Below, in pieces: positions 1 through 6,367 of a stretch of DNA of 24,014 bases. The position numbers and the translations under genes were made by a program. The notes under the pieces are model-generated. The model saw only the letters and a list, made by a program, of their open reading frames with translations. It was not told the origin of the DNA and searched no databases. Origin of the DNA: Syntrophaceae bacterium UBA2210. Lineage in GTDB: Bacteria > Desulfobacterota > Syntrophia > Syntrophales > UBA2210. Position 1 is the first letter of the stretch; the number at the start of each line of letters is the position of its first letter. The stretch spans positions 8,592-32,605 of the forward strand of contig DCUQ01000010.1 in assembly GCA_002327865.1 (NCBI GenBank). The letters run 5' to 3'.

Positions 1-31
1 AGGTTGCACTCTACCACTGAGTTACGCCCGC
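1..31 (-). tRNA. tRNA-Gly, 5' part only, cut by window edge
   Basis: Read on the minus strand from position 31, the sequence has an acceptor 5' strand GCGGGCG, then TA, a D-arm with ACTC, AGTGGTA and GAGT, and the 5' half of an anticodon stem CAACC followed by the first loop base. The window ends before the anticodon. The GCGGGCG acceptor with this D-arm is typical of bacterial tRNA-Gly, most often with a GCC anticodon, but the anticodon is not visible, so the identity is inferred. A promoter-like site lies just upstream. Confidence 0.85.
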
Positions 32-49
32 TTGATTTCTAAAGAGCCT

Positions 50-78
50 TTACTAATAAAATAAGTCGTACTTGTCAA
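50..78 (-). promoter_or_regulatory. Candidate sigma70-type promoter of the tRNA gene
   Basis: On the minus strand a perfect -35 hexamer TTGACA (73-78) is followed after 17 nt by TAGTAA (50-55), a weak -10 match. Initiation would fall about a dozen bases before the mature 5' end of the tRNA at 31, a normal distance for a short tRNA leader. The -35 is convincing; the -10 is not strong. Confidence 0.45.
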
Positions 79-116
79 TGAAAACTTTTACGTATCACCG
101 GTAAAAAGTAAATTCT

Positions 117-302
117 CTAAAACCGGAAAAAAAGATCGAGGAACGGATCATCGAACTTCTTCTGCGCCTTTTTAAAATGATACCCGATAGACGCCACCCC
201 TATCCCTAGAAGAATAAGCACCGATGCCACGATAATCGACAGGAGCGGAGGATAAACAGCAATAAGAATACCGGCAACAATCAAGATTATACCTGGAATC
301 AT
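117..302 (-). CDS. Small two-helix membrane protein of unknown function
   Basis: This 61-residue protein is almost entirely hydrophobic for its first 42 residues. It probably forms two transmembrane helices (about 2-18 and 22-42) separated by a Tyr-Pro-Pro turn, followed by a short basic and then Phe/Asp-rich tail ending in LFFRF. The ATG at 302 is preceded by GAGGTG at a suitable distance, which supports real translation. It resembles short inner-membrane proteins of the DUF3096 type in size and hydrophobicity, but I do not recognise it with certainty and no function can be assigned. It stands alone between the aminotransferase gene and a tRNA gene, with a palindromic repeat in its 5' leader. 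Confidence 0.7.
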   Translation of the reverse strand: MIPGIILIVAGILIAVYPPLLSIIVASVLILLGIGVASIGYHFKKAQKKFDDPFLDLFFRF

Positions 303-318
303 CTCTCACACCTCTGTT

Positions 319-349
319 CGAAGCTCCCCGCAAAATACTGCGGGAAAGC
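319..349 (-). repeat. Palindromic repeat copy, short (leader of the small membrane protein)
   Basis: The halves CCCGCA (327-332) and TGCGGG (339-344) form a perfect 6-bp stem with a 6-nt loop. Read on the minus strand it is TTCCCGCAG, a short loop, then TGCGGGGAGCTTC. This matches the perfect palindrome at 5468-5487 in its core (CCCCGC/GCGGGG) and in the AT-rich flanks. No T-run follows it in either direction, so it is not a simple terminator. It lies 17 nt upstream of the 61-residue gene. Confidence 0.5.
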
Positions 350-436
350 CCCGGTTATTTGGTATTAAAAATCATTTTGTACTTTCACGCAGAAAACGAT
401 TTTTTACTTATGTACTCCCTTTAACGGGTCAGAATT

Positions 437-478
437 CATCCGCTCACCCCGACACAGACAACAGGGGGCTCAGTTCAA
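437..478 (-). repeat. Degenerate copy of the AGCGAGCG-flanked palindromic repeat
   Basis: On the minus strand this segment begins with TTGAACTGA, continues with a C5 block, a 13-14 nt spacer and a G4 block, then GTGAGCGGATGAA. The better copy at 5521-5576 has the same order: TTGAACTGA, C4, spacer, G4, TTAGCGAGCGAAT. This copy lacks the first AGCGAGCG arm. Its TTGAACTGA includes the last two sense codons and the stop codon of the aminotransferase gene. The alignment was made by eye and the copy is diverged, hence the modest confidence. Confidence 0.4.
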
Positions 479-1663
479 GTTTTTTACGGCATCCCCGATA
501 CGCTTTACACCTTCCCGTATTTTCTCCATCGACGTGGCGTAAGAGAGGCGAATGTTTTCATCGTTACCGAAAGCGATACCCGGAACTACCGCGACATTCG
601 CTGCATCGAGAAGATATTCGGCGAAAGAAGCCGAACCCGTTATGGGCTTGTCTTTATACTTCTTACCATACAGCGAAGAGATGTCCGGGAAGACATAAAA
701 GGCCCCGACGGGATTCATACACCGTATATCGTCTATCTTGTTAAGGGCATCCACAATGTAATCGCGCCTGGCGCAGAATGCTTTAACCATTTCACCTACT
801 GCGCTCTGCTTTCCTTTCAAGGCTTCAACCGCGGCCTTCTGTGAAATCGATGTCGGGTTCGACGTGTTCTGGCTCTGAATCTTTGTCATTGCCGCAATAA
901 TATCTTCCGGCCCGGCGGCATATCCTATTCTCCATCCCGTCATGGCATAGGTTTTCGAAATGCCGTTAACGACAACGGTAAGCTGCTTTGCAGCTTCACT
1001 GACCGAAGCAATGCTCGAAAATTGAATATTGTCGTAGATGATCTTCTCATAGATATCATCCGAGATCACCAGTATCTCCTTTTTAACGACGACTTCCGCG
1101 AGTGCTTCCAGCTCTTCCGGCGTATATGTGGCTCCGGTTGGGTTAGATGGGCTGTTCAGCATGAGCGCCCTTGTTCGTTCATTGATTGCACGCTCGAGCT
1201 GGTCGGGGGTTATTTTAAAGCCATTCGCTTCACCTGTTTCGAGAATTGACGGCACGGCACCGGAAAGCAGTACAATGTCGGGGTACGAGACCCAGTAAGG
1301 TGAAGGGATAATGACTTCATCGCCTTCTTCGAACAGGGCCTGCGCCAAGTTGTACAACACATGCTTTGCTCCGCATGATACTACTATCTCCGATCTTTTA
1401 TATATGAGATGATTGTCACGCCATAACTTTTCTATAATGGCGTCCTTGAGTTCAGCAATTCCTCCTACCGGGGTATACTTGGTAAAACCATCCCGTATCG
1501 ACTTGACAGCCGCCTCTTTTATATTGGCGGGCGTGTCGAAGTCGGGTTCTCCGGCACCGAAACTTATAATATCCCTCCCCTTGGCCCTGAGTTCGTTTGC
1601 CTTTGCAGTAATAGCAAGTGTTGGAGAAGGTTTTATTCGATCGACTCTTTTTGCGAATTTCAT
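470..1663 (-). CDS. Aspartate (or aspartate/prephenate-type) aminotransferase, class I PLP fold
   Basis: This 397-residue protein is full length for a class I pyridoxal-phosphate aminotransferase. The Schiff-base lysine is K237 in NGISKTYAMTGWRIGY. Other cofactor and substrate residues are N174 (SPSNPTG), D203 and Y205 (SDDIYE), and R372 (IRLSYATS), which binds the alpha-carboxylate. K100 in SCGAK matches the lysine that recognises the acidic side chain in Thermus aspartate aminotransferase, which points to the 1b/gamma subgroup. That subgroup makes aspartate from oxaloacetate and glutamate, and some members also transaminate prephenate. The ATG has AGAGGA upstream. The gene is last in the asd-rsmD-coaD run, 38 nt after coaD. 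Its final codons lie inside a degenerate palindromic repeat. An aspC or aatA label fits; the exact acceptor cannot be fixed from sequence alone. Confidence 0.93.
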   Translation of the reverse strand: MKFAKRVDRIKPSPTLAITAKANELRAKGRDIISFGAGEPDFDTPANIKEAAVKSIRDGFTKYTPVGGIAELKDAIIEKLWRDNHLIYKRSEIVVSCGAKHVLYNLAQALFEEGDEVIIPSPYWVSYPDIVLLSGAVPSILETGEANGFKITPDQLERAINERTRALMLNSPSNPTGATYTPEELEALAEVVVKKEILVISDDIYEKIIYDNIQFSSIASVSEAAKQLTVVVNGISKTYAMTGWRIGYAAGPEDIIAAMTKIQSQNTSNPTSISQKAAVEALKGKQSAVGEMVKAFCARRDYIVDALNKIDDIRCMNPVGAFYVFPDISSLYGKKYKDKPITGSASFAEYLLDAANVAVVPGIAFGNDENIRLSYATSMEKIREGVKRIGDAVKNLN

Positions 1664-1701
1664 ACTGTTTCCTCTGTCTACGCGTATTTGAACCGTTATT
1701 C

Positions 1702-2202
1702 TTACAGATTATTCATTTTCATATCGGGAAACTTTTCCTTCAGCTTTTCCAAAACAATATACGGAACCATACCGGTTACCGATCCGCCCAGGCTTGCGGC
1801 TTCTTTCACGATGCTGGAATTGCAATAGAACCACTTGGATCCGGTCATCAGGAAAACCGTTTCTATATTCCTTTTCAATCTCCTGTTGATAAGGGCCAGT
1901 TGAAATTCGTACTCGAAATCAGACATTGCCCTCAACCCACGTAATATACAGGAAGCTTCCGAATCTTTTATGTAATCGACAAGGAGTCCGGAAAAAGAAT
2001 CGATTTCGATCCTGGGAGTTTCCCCGACAGCCGCTTTGATCATGGAAACTCTTTCTTCTACGGAAAAGAGCGTACTCTTATTCGGGTTGTATCCGACAAG
2101 GATGATTAACTTGTCAAATACGTTCAGTCCTCTGTTAATTATATCCACATGCCCATTCGTAATCGGATCGAATGAGCCGGGATATACGGCTGTTCTTTTC
2201 AT
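1702..2202 (-). CDS. coaD: Phosphopantetheine adenylyltransferase
   Basis: This 166-residue protein has the standard CoaD length. It catalyses the fourth step of coenzyme A synthesis, transferring AMP from ATP to 4'-phosphopantetheine to form dephospho-CoA in the cytosol. The nucleotidyltransferase motif is YPGSFDPITNGH (residues 7-18), with the catalytic H18 in TNGH. The conserved RGLRAMSDFEYE block follows at about 88-99, and the C-terminal ATP-binding segment NSSIVKEAA replaces the usual ISST. The ATG at 2202 is preceded by GAAAGGA. It starts 18 nt after rsmD; the rsmD-coaD pair is a common bacterial arrangement and suggests cotranscription. Confidence 0.97.
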   Translation of the reverse strand: MKRTAVYPGSFDPITNGHVDIINRGLNVFDKLIILVGYNPNKSTLFSVEERVSMIKAAVGETPRIEIDSFSGLLVDYIKDSEASCILRGLRAMSDFEYEFQLALINRRLKRNIETVFLMTGSKWFYCNSSIVKEAASLGGSVTGMVPYIVLEKLKEKFPDMKMNNL

Positions 2203-2220
2203 CTTTTTTCCTTTCTCTCT

Positions 2221-2769
2221 TCAACTCCCTGCTTTTAAGAAAGATATTACCGTATCGCCATATCGCCTCCGGTCAGTCATAACAAGTGCATCGCTGACCG
2301 CTATATCTTCTCTGAAAGAATGTTCCAGAACCAGGATACCATTCCCCGTTAACAGGTTGCTTTCCGCAAGCATAGAAAGTGTTTCGGACGCCAGGCCTTT
2401 ATCGTAGGGAGGATCGGCAAATACAATATCGAATTTCCGGCGCTGTTCCGATAAAATCCGTATCCCTTTCTCGGCAGTGGAAACAATAACCCGGGAGAAC
2501 CCTTCAAATCCGCACAGAGCCAGGTTTTTTCTGAGTTCTATCGCGTGGAGCGGCTCTTTTTCAATAAACACGGCCTCGGCACTTCCCCTGCTGAGAGCTT
2601 CAATACCTACACTGCCGGTACCCGCGAATATGTCCAGGAATGCCGTCCCCTCAATGGAGGAGAAAATATCAAACAGCGATTCTCTTACCCTGTCGGAAGT
2701 TACTCTGATCTTTTCGCTCTTCGGCGCGTATATCTTCCTGCCCCTGGCGCGTCCTCCTGTTATTCTCAT
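2221..2769 (-). CDS. rsmD: 16S rRNA (guanine966-N2)-methyltransferase
   Basis: This 182-residue protein is a Rossmann-fold, SAM-dependent methyltransferase of the RsmD family, which methylates N2 of G966 in 16S rRNA during small-subunit assembly. The N-terminus MRITGGRARG is typical. The SAM-binding loop is DIFAGTGSVG (46-55), and the catalytic amino-methyltransferase motif DPPY lies at 119-122. The start codon lies 4 nt after the asd stop codon, so translation is probably coupled to asd. It is followed by coaD, its usual partner. There is no sign of truncation. Confidence 0.95.
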   Translation of the reverse strand: MRITGGRARGRKIYAPKSEKIRVTSDRVRESLFDIFSSIEGTAFLDIFAGTGSVGIEALSRGSAEAVFIEKEPLHAIELRKNLALCGFEGFSRVIVSTAEKGIRILSEQRRKFDIVFADPPYDKGLASETLSMLAESNLLTGNGILVLEHSFREDIAVSDALVMTDRRRYGDTVISFLKAGS

Positions 2770-2773
2770 GTAA

Positions 2774-3799
2774 TCAATCCGGGTTATCCCCTTTTATGAG
2801 TATTTCCGCTATCTGCACAGCATTCAGGGCAGCTCCTTTTCTTATGTTGTCGGATACAACCCACATATTTATCCCGTTGGGAATGGATTCGTCTTCCCTG
2901 ATTCTTCCTACAAACGTATCGTCTTTCCCGGCTGCTTCGCTGGCAAGCGGATATTCAAGCAAATCCGGATTATCGACTACGGTGACTCCCGGGGCGCCTG
3001 AAAGTATCTTCCTGACTTCGTCGGGGCTGATCTTTTTCTCGGTTTCGATATTGACGGATTCCGAATGACCGTAAAAAACCGGCACTCTCACTGTAGTAGC
3101 GGTAACGGCTATGGAGGGATCTTTCATGATCTTTTTGGTCTCATTAACCATCTTCATTTCTTCCTTCGTATAGCCGTTATCCAGAAATACATCTATATGA
3201 GGCAGACAATTAAAAGCTATCCTGTGCGGATATACCTTTGTCTCGATTTTTTTAAGGCTCAGAAGCGCTTTCGTCTGTTCGACCAACTCTTCGACGGCTT
3301 CCTTGCCGGTGCCCGATACCGCCTGGTATGTCGACACCACGATACGTTTTATAACAGCCACATCGTGAATAGGTTTCAGAGCCACGACCATCTGTATTGT
3401 AGAACAGTTTGGATTCGCTATGATTCTCCCTGAACCGTCATATGTGCCAATGTCTTCGGGATTTACTTCCGGAACAACCAGAGGAATGTCCGGGTCCATC
3501 CTGAAGGCACTGGTGTTATCTATGACCACACAGCCTTCTTTCACCGCTGCAGGCGCAAACCGCTCGCTGATACTCCCCCCGGCGGAAAATAATCCTATTT
3601 CGATTCCCTTGAATGAATCATCAGTTAAAACCTCGACCGGGTACTTTTTACCCCTGAAGGTAAGCTCCTTGCCCAACGAACGCTCTGAAGCAAGGAGTGT
3701 AATCTCTTTGACCGGAAAATTTCTCTGTTCCAGTGTGCTTATCATTTCTGTTCCGACAAGTCCTGTCGCACCTACAACGGCAACATTATACTTCCTCAT
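2774..3799 (-). CDS. asd: Aspartate-semialdehyde dehydrogenase
   Basis: This enzyme reduces aspartyl phosphate to aspartate semialdehyde with NADPH, the branch step towards lysine/diaminopimelate, threonine and methionine. From the chosen start it has 341 residues, close to the family norm. The NADP-binding motif VVGATGLVG lies near the N-terminus. The catalytic cysteine is C132 in NPNCSTIQ. R238 and H245 in RVPVFYGH match the substrate-binding Arg and general base His. I chose the ATG at 3799, preceded by AAAGGG, because MRKYNVAVVGATG is the family N-terminus. The frame stays open 22 codons further upstream, but that part has no family counterpart and crosses a hairpin. It heads the asd-rsmD-coaD-aminotransferase run, after a 164-nt leader. 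Confidence 0.96.
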   Translation of the reverse strand: MRKYNVAVVGATGLVGTEMISTLEQRNFPVKEITLLASERSLGKELTFRGKKYPVEVLTDDSFKGIEIGLFSAGGSISERFAPAAVKEGCVVIDNTSAFRMDPDIPLVVPEVNPEDIGTYDGSGRIIANPNCSTIQMVVALKPIHDVAVIKRIVVSTYQAVSGTGKEAVEELVEQTKALLSLKKIETKVYPHRIAFNCLPHIDVFLDNGYTKEEMKMVNETKKIMKDPSIAVTATTVRVPVFYGHSESVNIETEKKISPDEVRKILSGAPGVTVVDNPDLLEYPLASEAAGKDDTFVGRIREDESIPNGINMWVVSDNIRKGAALNAVQIAEILIKGDNPD

Positions 3800-3833
3800 T
3801 AAACAACCCTTTCTTTTCAGTTCGTTATACAGA

Positions 3834-3857
3834 AAGCCACAAGTTTCCCTGTGGCTT
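3834..3857 (-). terminator. Hairpin in the asd leader (weak terminator or attenuator)
   Basis: AAGCCACA and TGTGGCTT form a perfect 8-bp stem with an 8-nt loop. On the minus strand it is followed by only a short, interrupted T-rich stretch (CTTTCTGTAT), so it would be a poor intrinsic terminator. It lies between pssA and the asd ribosome-binding site. It may partly terminate pssA transcripts or act in the asd 5' leader. Confidence 0.35.
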
Positions 3858-3903
3858 ATGCTCACATTCTTCCGGAATTAAGGCCGGGAATCCGCTATCG
3901 AGA

Positions 3904-3933
3904 ATTAACGCTTACGGGCAGATCGACTGCCAA
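3904..3933 (-). promoter_or_regulatory. asd: Possible promoter for asd
   Basis: On the minus strand TTGGCA (3928-3933, five of six -35 matches) and GTTAAT (3904-3909, four of six -10 matches) are 18 nt apart. This sits in the 164-nt gap between pssA and asd, upstream of the leader hairpin. It overlaps small dyads, so it could be chance. Confidence 0.25.
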
Positions 3934-3963
3934 TCCTTGGCCCGGGATAATTACAACACATCT

Positions 3964-4737
3964 TTACACTCGATGACTATATCTTTCTTCTTTAACCTGA
4001 TGATGTTTCTTTATAATCTTGAATAATAACAACCCCGGACCGGAAAGACAGTAACCCAGAGCCAGCACAAAGAGCATGATATGCGGCTCAAGTATAATTA
4101 CGATCAGCACGAATATGATAAGAACAAAGGTCATGAATGGCTTTCTCGAAAAGAAATCCAGGTTTTTGAAACTGTAGTATTTTATATTACTTACCATCAA
4201 CAGCGACAAGGCGACGGTGCCTGCCAGGACAGATATATGATTGTAGAAATATTTTTCTCCGCCCAGATAATGGACGAAGAGAACGGTAGTGGCGATTACA
4301 ACCGCGGCTGCCGGAATGGCCAAGCCATTGAATACCTTGCTGTCTATAATATGAACCTGCACATTAAACCTTGCAAGCCTGAGCGCACCGCATACGACAA
4401 AGAGAAACGCGGCAAGCCATCCATATCTTCCGAAAGATATAAGTGCCCATGAATATGCAAGAACAGCCGGGGCTATACCAAACGCAACAAGATCGGAGAG
4501 GGAATCGTACTCCGCGCCGAATTTACTGGTCGTATTCGTAACTCTGGCTATCTTCCCATCGAGGCCATCCAGAATGCACGATATTATTATGGCAACGGCC
4601 GCTCTGGGGAAATCACCTCCTATCGAGGCGATTATTGAATAAAACCCAAAAAAGAGGCTCGCTGTCGTGAAAAGATTAGGAAGAATATAAATGCCTTTTT
4701 TCACAGTATCGGTAGTTATCTTTCTGTCCTTTTTCAT
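3964..4737 (-). CDS. pssA: CDP-diacylglycerol-serine O-phosphatidyltransferase
   Basis: This 257-residue integral membrane enzyme joins CDP-diacylglycerol and L-serine to make phosphatidylserine, the precursor of phosphatidylethanolamine. The CDP-alcohol phosphotransferase signature is complete: D57, D60-G61, A64-R65, G74, D78 and D82, in DGLDGKIAR and GAEYDSLSD. Several hydrophobic helices follow, and the tail is basic. Its length and the N-terminal ILPNLFTTASLFFGF stretch fit the membrane-embedded type (as in Bacillus), not the E. coli phospholipase-D-like PssA. Its ATG overlaps the psd stop codon as ATGA, so the two steps of phosphatidylethanolamine synthesis are translationally coupled. 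In related genomes I recall leucine genes after pssA; here asd follows directly. Confidence 0.96.
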   Translation of the reverse strand: MKKDRKITTDTVKKGIYILPNLFTTASLFFGFYSIIASIGGDFPRAAVAIIISCILDGLDGKIARVTNTTSKFGAEYDSLSDLVAFGIAPAVLAYSWALISFGRYGWLAAFLFVVCGALRLARFNVQVHIIDSKVFNGLAIPAAAVVIATTVLFVHYLGGEKYFYNHISVLAGTVALSLLMVSNIKYYSFKNLDFFSRKPFMTFVLIIFVLIVIILEPHIMLFVLALGYCLSGPGLLLFKIIKKHHQVKEERYSHRV

Positions 4738-5375
4738 ATCAGATATCCTATTCTGGTTTCTCCGGCCTTTACTTTATCTCCGACTTTCACGTGTACGGTA
4801 GAATCGGCAGGCATAAAAACTTCGAGGCGTGAACCGAACTTGATAAGCCCGAAACGTTCGCCTTTCCGAATATCCATACCCTCTTTGACCCAGCAGACTA
4901 TTCTTCTCGCAATTACCCCCGCTATCTGTATCGTCAGTATCCTTTTCCCATCCGCCGTTTCGATAAGAATTGAATTCCGTTCGTTGAGCTCCGATGCCTT
5001 GTCGAGATTGGCGGAAAAAAATTTGCCTTTCCTGTAAATGATCTTTTTTACCACACCGCTACAGGGAGCCCTGTTCACATGAACATTAAAGATGTTCATA
5101 AAAATGCTTACCTTTATGGTTTTCTCCTGCAATATTTCTTCTTCTACCGTTTCTATCTTTATGACTTTTCCGTCTGCCGGTGATATCACGGCCCTATCGT
5201 CCTCAGGTGCCACTCTGTCGGGATTACGGAAAAACCACAGTACAAAAAGAGCGCACGCCAGGAAAAAAACACCCGTCCATAAGAATTTGAATCCTATCAG
5301 TATAAGGGCCAGAATCGCAAGAGTTACGATAAAGAAAAACCCGTCGGGCATAACGGGGAAATTTTTGTTGTTCAT
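4734..5375 (-). CDS. psd: Phosphatidylserine decarboxylase proenzyme (short form)
   Basis: This 213-residue protein is the short type of phosphatidylserine decarboxylase. It makes phosphatidylethanolamine at the inner membrane using a pyruvoyl cofactor. Two adjacent hydrophobic segments occupy about residues 12-49. The family segment VISPADGKV follows at about 63-71, then IFMNIFNVHVNRAP with the conserved histidine near 99. Self-cleavage is expected before S182 in KFGSRLEVFMP, giving a long beta chain and a short pyruvoyl alpha chain. The GS motif replaces the LGST of the E. coli type, as usual in the short class. It overlaps pssA by 4 nt, and a good promoter lies about 50 nt upstream. Only a weak Shine-Dalgarno site (GATGG) is visible. 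Confidence 0.95.
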   Translation of the reverse strand: MNNKNFPVMPDGFFFIVTLAILALILIGFKFLWTGVFFLACALFVLWFFRNPDRVAPEDDRAVISPADGKVIKIETVEEEILQEKTIKVSIFMNIFNVHVNRAPCSGVVKKIIYRKGKFFSANLDKASELNERNSILIETADGKRILTIQIAGVIARRIVCWVKEGMDIRKGERFGLIKFGSRLEVFMPADSTVHVKVGDKVKAGETRIGYLI

Positions 5376-5426
5376 AGTAATACCATCGGCTATGAATTGC
5401 CTCTCTTAACGGCAGGCCGGAATCAG

Positions 5427-5455
5427 TCTATATTAGATAAAAAGACCTGTGTCAA
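5427..5455 (-). promoter_or_regulatory. Sigma70-type promoter of psd-pssA
   Basis: On the minus strand TTGACA (5450-5455) is a perfect -35. After exactly 17 nt it is followed by TATAGA (5427-5432), a four-of-six -10. The expected start near 5420 gives a leader of about 45 nt before the psd ATG. It lies directly downstream, in transcription direction, of the palindrome at 5468-5487. Confidence 0.65.
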
Positions 5456-5461
5456 CATATT

Positions 5462-5493
5462 GAATCTCCCCGCAACAAGTTGCGGGGAATCTC
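5462..5493. repeat. Perfect G+C-rich palindrome, repeat family member
   Basis: CCCCGCAAC (5468-5476) and GTTGCGGGG (5479-5487) are perfect inverted repeats around AA, extended by one T-A pair. The flanks GAATCT and AATCTCC are also near-symmetric. The core resembles the palindromes at 319-349 and 23893-23922. There is no T-run after it on either strand, so intrinsic termination is not the obvious role. It lies just upstream of the psd promoter and 34 nt from a second, different palindromic element. Confidence 0.65.
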
Positions 5494-5520
5494 CGACTGT
5501 TAAGGAATTTTTCATTTTTT

Positions 5521-5576
5521 ATTCGCTCGCTAACCCCACCGCAAGCAGAGGGGAATGCGCTCGCTGTTCAGTTCAA
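5521..5576 (-). repeat. Palindromic repeat with AGCGAGCG arms, near-complete copy
   Basis: On the minus strand the order is TTTGAACTGAA, AGCGAGCG with a short AT-rich link, a stem built on CCCC and GGGG (5550-5553 and 5534-5537) with TGCTTGCG at the tip, then TTAGCGAGCGAAT. The 8-mer AGCGAGCG thus flanks the hairpin as a direct repeat. A second copy in the opposite orientation begins at 23968 and agrees base for base over most of its visible length, including GCGAGCGCATTCCCC. This shows a dispersed element. It sits between the tsaB stop and the psd promoter. Confidence 0.75.
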
Positions 5577-5610
5577 ATTACCGAAAGATCCCGGTCCACC
5601 TCAGGCACCG

Positions 5611-6315
5611 TTACTCTTTTGCCGCGTAAGAAGCTCTCAGATAATCGGGGGTTACAGACATTATATCCGATATATCGCCATCACAAAACTTCTTTTTTCC
5701 CAAAATACCCACTGCGCCGGCCTTTACATGATTAAATCGAGAGGGCACAAAAAACGATCTGTCGGAAAGGATGTCTTTGATGATGTCACGATATTTTTCG
5801 GTTCCACTGCCCAGAAGTATGACTTCACCGTCCACCGACCTCAGGAAGTCTTCCGGCGATACGACGCATTCCGCCAGTTTCTTTTCGTATATCCCGCTTT
5901 CGGAAAGCGAATAGAGTGCCGTATAAACTTCTCCCCTCCCGGCATCCATGAAGGGACACACCGTGACACCGTCATGACAAACGGGAGGAACATTCAAGAC
6001 AAGCGCGTCCAGAGTACAGATTCCGACAACCGGCTTTCGAAGGACAAATGCCAGACCTTTAACGGTGCTCGCACCTACCCTCAATCCCGTAAAGGAGCCC
6101 GGCCCCCTGGTAAAGGCAAAAAGATCTATATCCGAAGAGGTTGCATGCCGCCCGGCCCCGACTTCAACTGAAGCAAGCAGCTTATCGATCGCGGGCAGGA
6201 GTGTTTCAGAATGGTTCCTGCCGCTGTGTATAAAAAGCTCGGCCAGAATATCTTCATCCTTAAGCAACGCAATGCCTGTTGTTCCGGCAGAGGTATCTAT
6301 AGCCAATGTAATCAT
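5611..6315 (-). CDS. tsaB: tRNA threonylcarbamoyladenosine biosynthesis protein TsaB
   Basis: This 234-residue protein is the TsaB partner of TsaD. It is needed to make the t6A modification at position 37 of ANN-reading tRNAs, using threonylcarbamoyl-AMP from TsaC. It has the ASKHA-type N-terminus ITLAIDTSAGTTGIAL, the segment HSGRNHSETLLPAID, and the signature TRGPGSFTGLRVG near residues 70-82, which is diagnostic. I chose the ATG at 6315 because MITLAIDTS matches the family start. An in-frame TTG at 6327 would add four residues and cannot be excluded, since the Shine-Dalgarno signal is weak for both. It follows rseP after about 52 nt and is probably the last gene of the uppS-to-tsaB run; palindromic repeats follow. 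Confidence 0.95.
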   Translation of the reverse strand: MITLAIDTSAGTTGIALLKDEDILAELFIHSGRNHSETLLPAIDKLLASVEVGAGRHATSSDIDLFAFTRGPGSFTGLRVGASTVKGLAFVLRKPVVGICTLDALVLNVPPVCHDGVTVCPFMDAGRGEVYTALYSLSESGIYEKKLAECVVSPEDFLRSVDGEVILLGSGTEKYRDIIKDILSDRSFFVPSRFNHVKAGAVGILGKKKFCDGDISDIMSVTPDYLRASYAAKE

Positions 6316-6367
6316 ATCGATTCTCAAATCCCGGTTTATCGTTATCGCAATTTTGCGTTCCAGTCGC

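Noticed and set aside
3800..3865. N-terminal extension of asd by 22 codons
   Set aside because: The extension is absent from the family, crosses a stable hairpin, and the ATG at 3799 has a good ribosome-binding site.
3800..3963. Lysine riboswitch upstream of asd
   Set aside because: The gap is short and I could not find the conserved lysine riboswitch junction motifs; only simple hairpins are seen.
5462..5493. The perfect palindrome as an intrinsic terminator for tsaB
   Set aside because: No T-run follows on either strand, and similar sequences recur elsewhere, so a repeat element explains it better.
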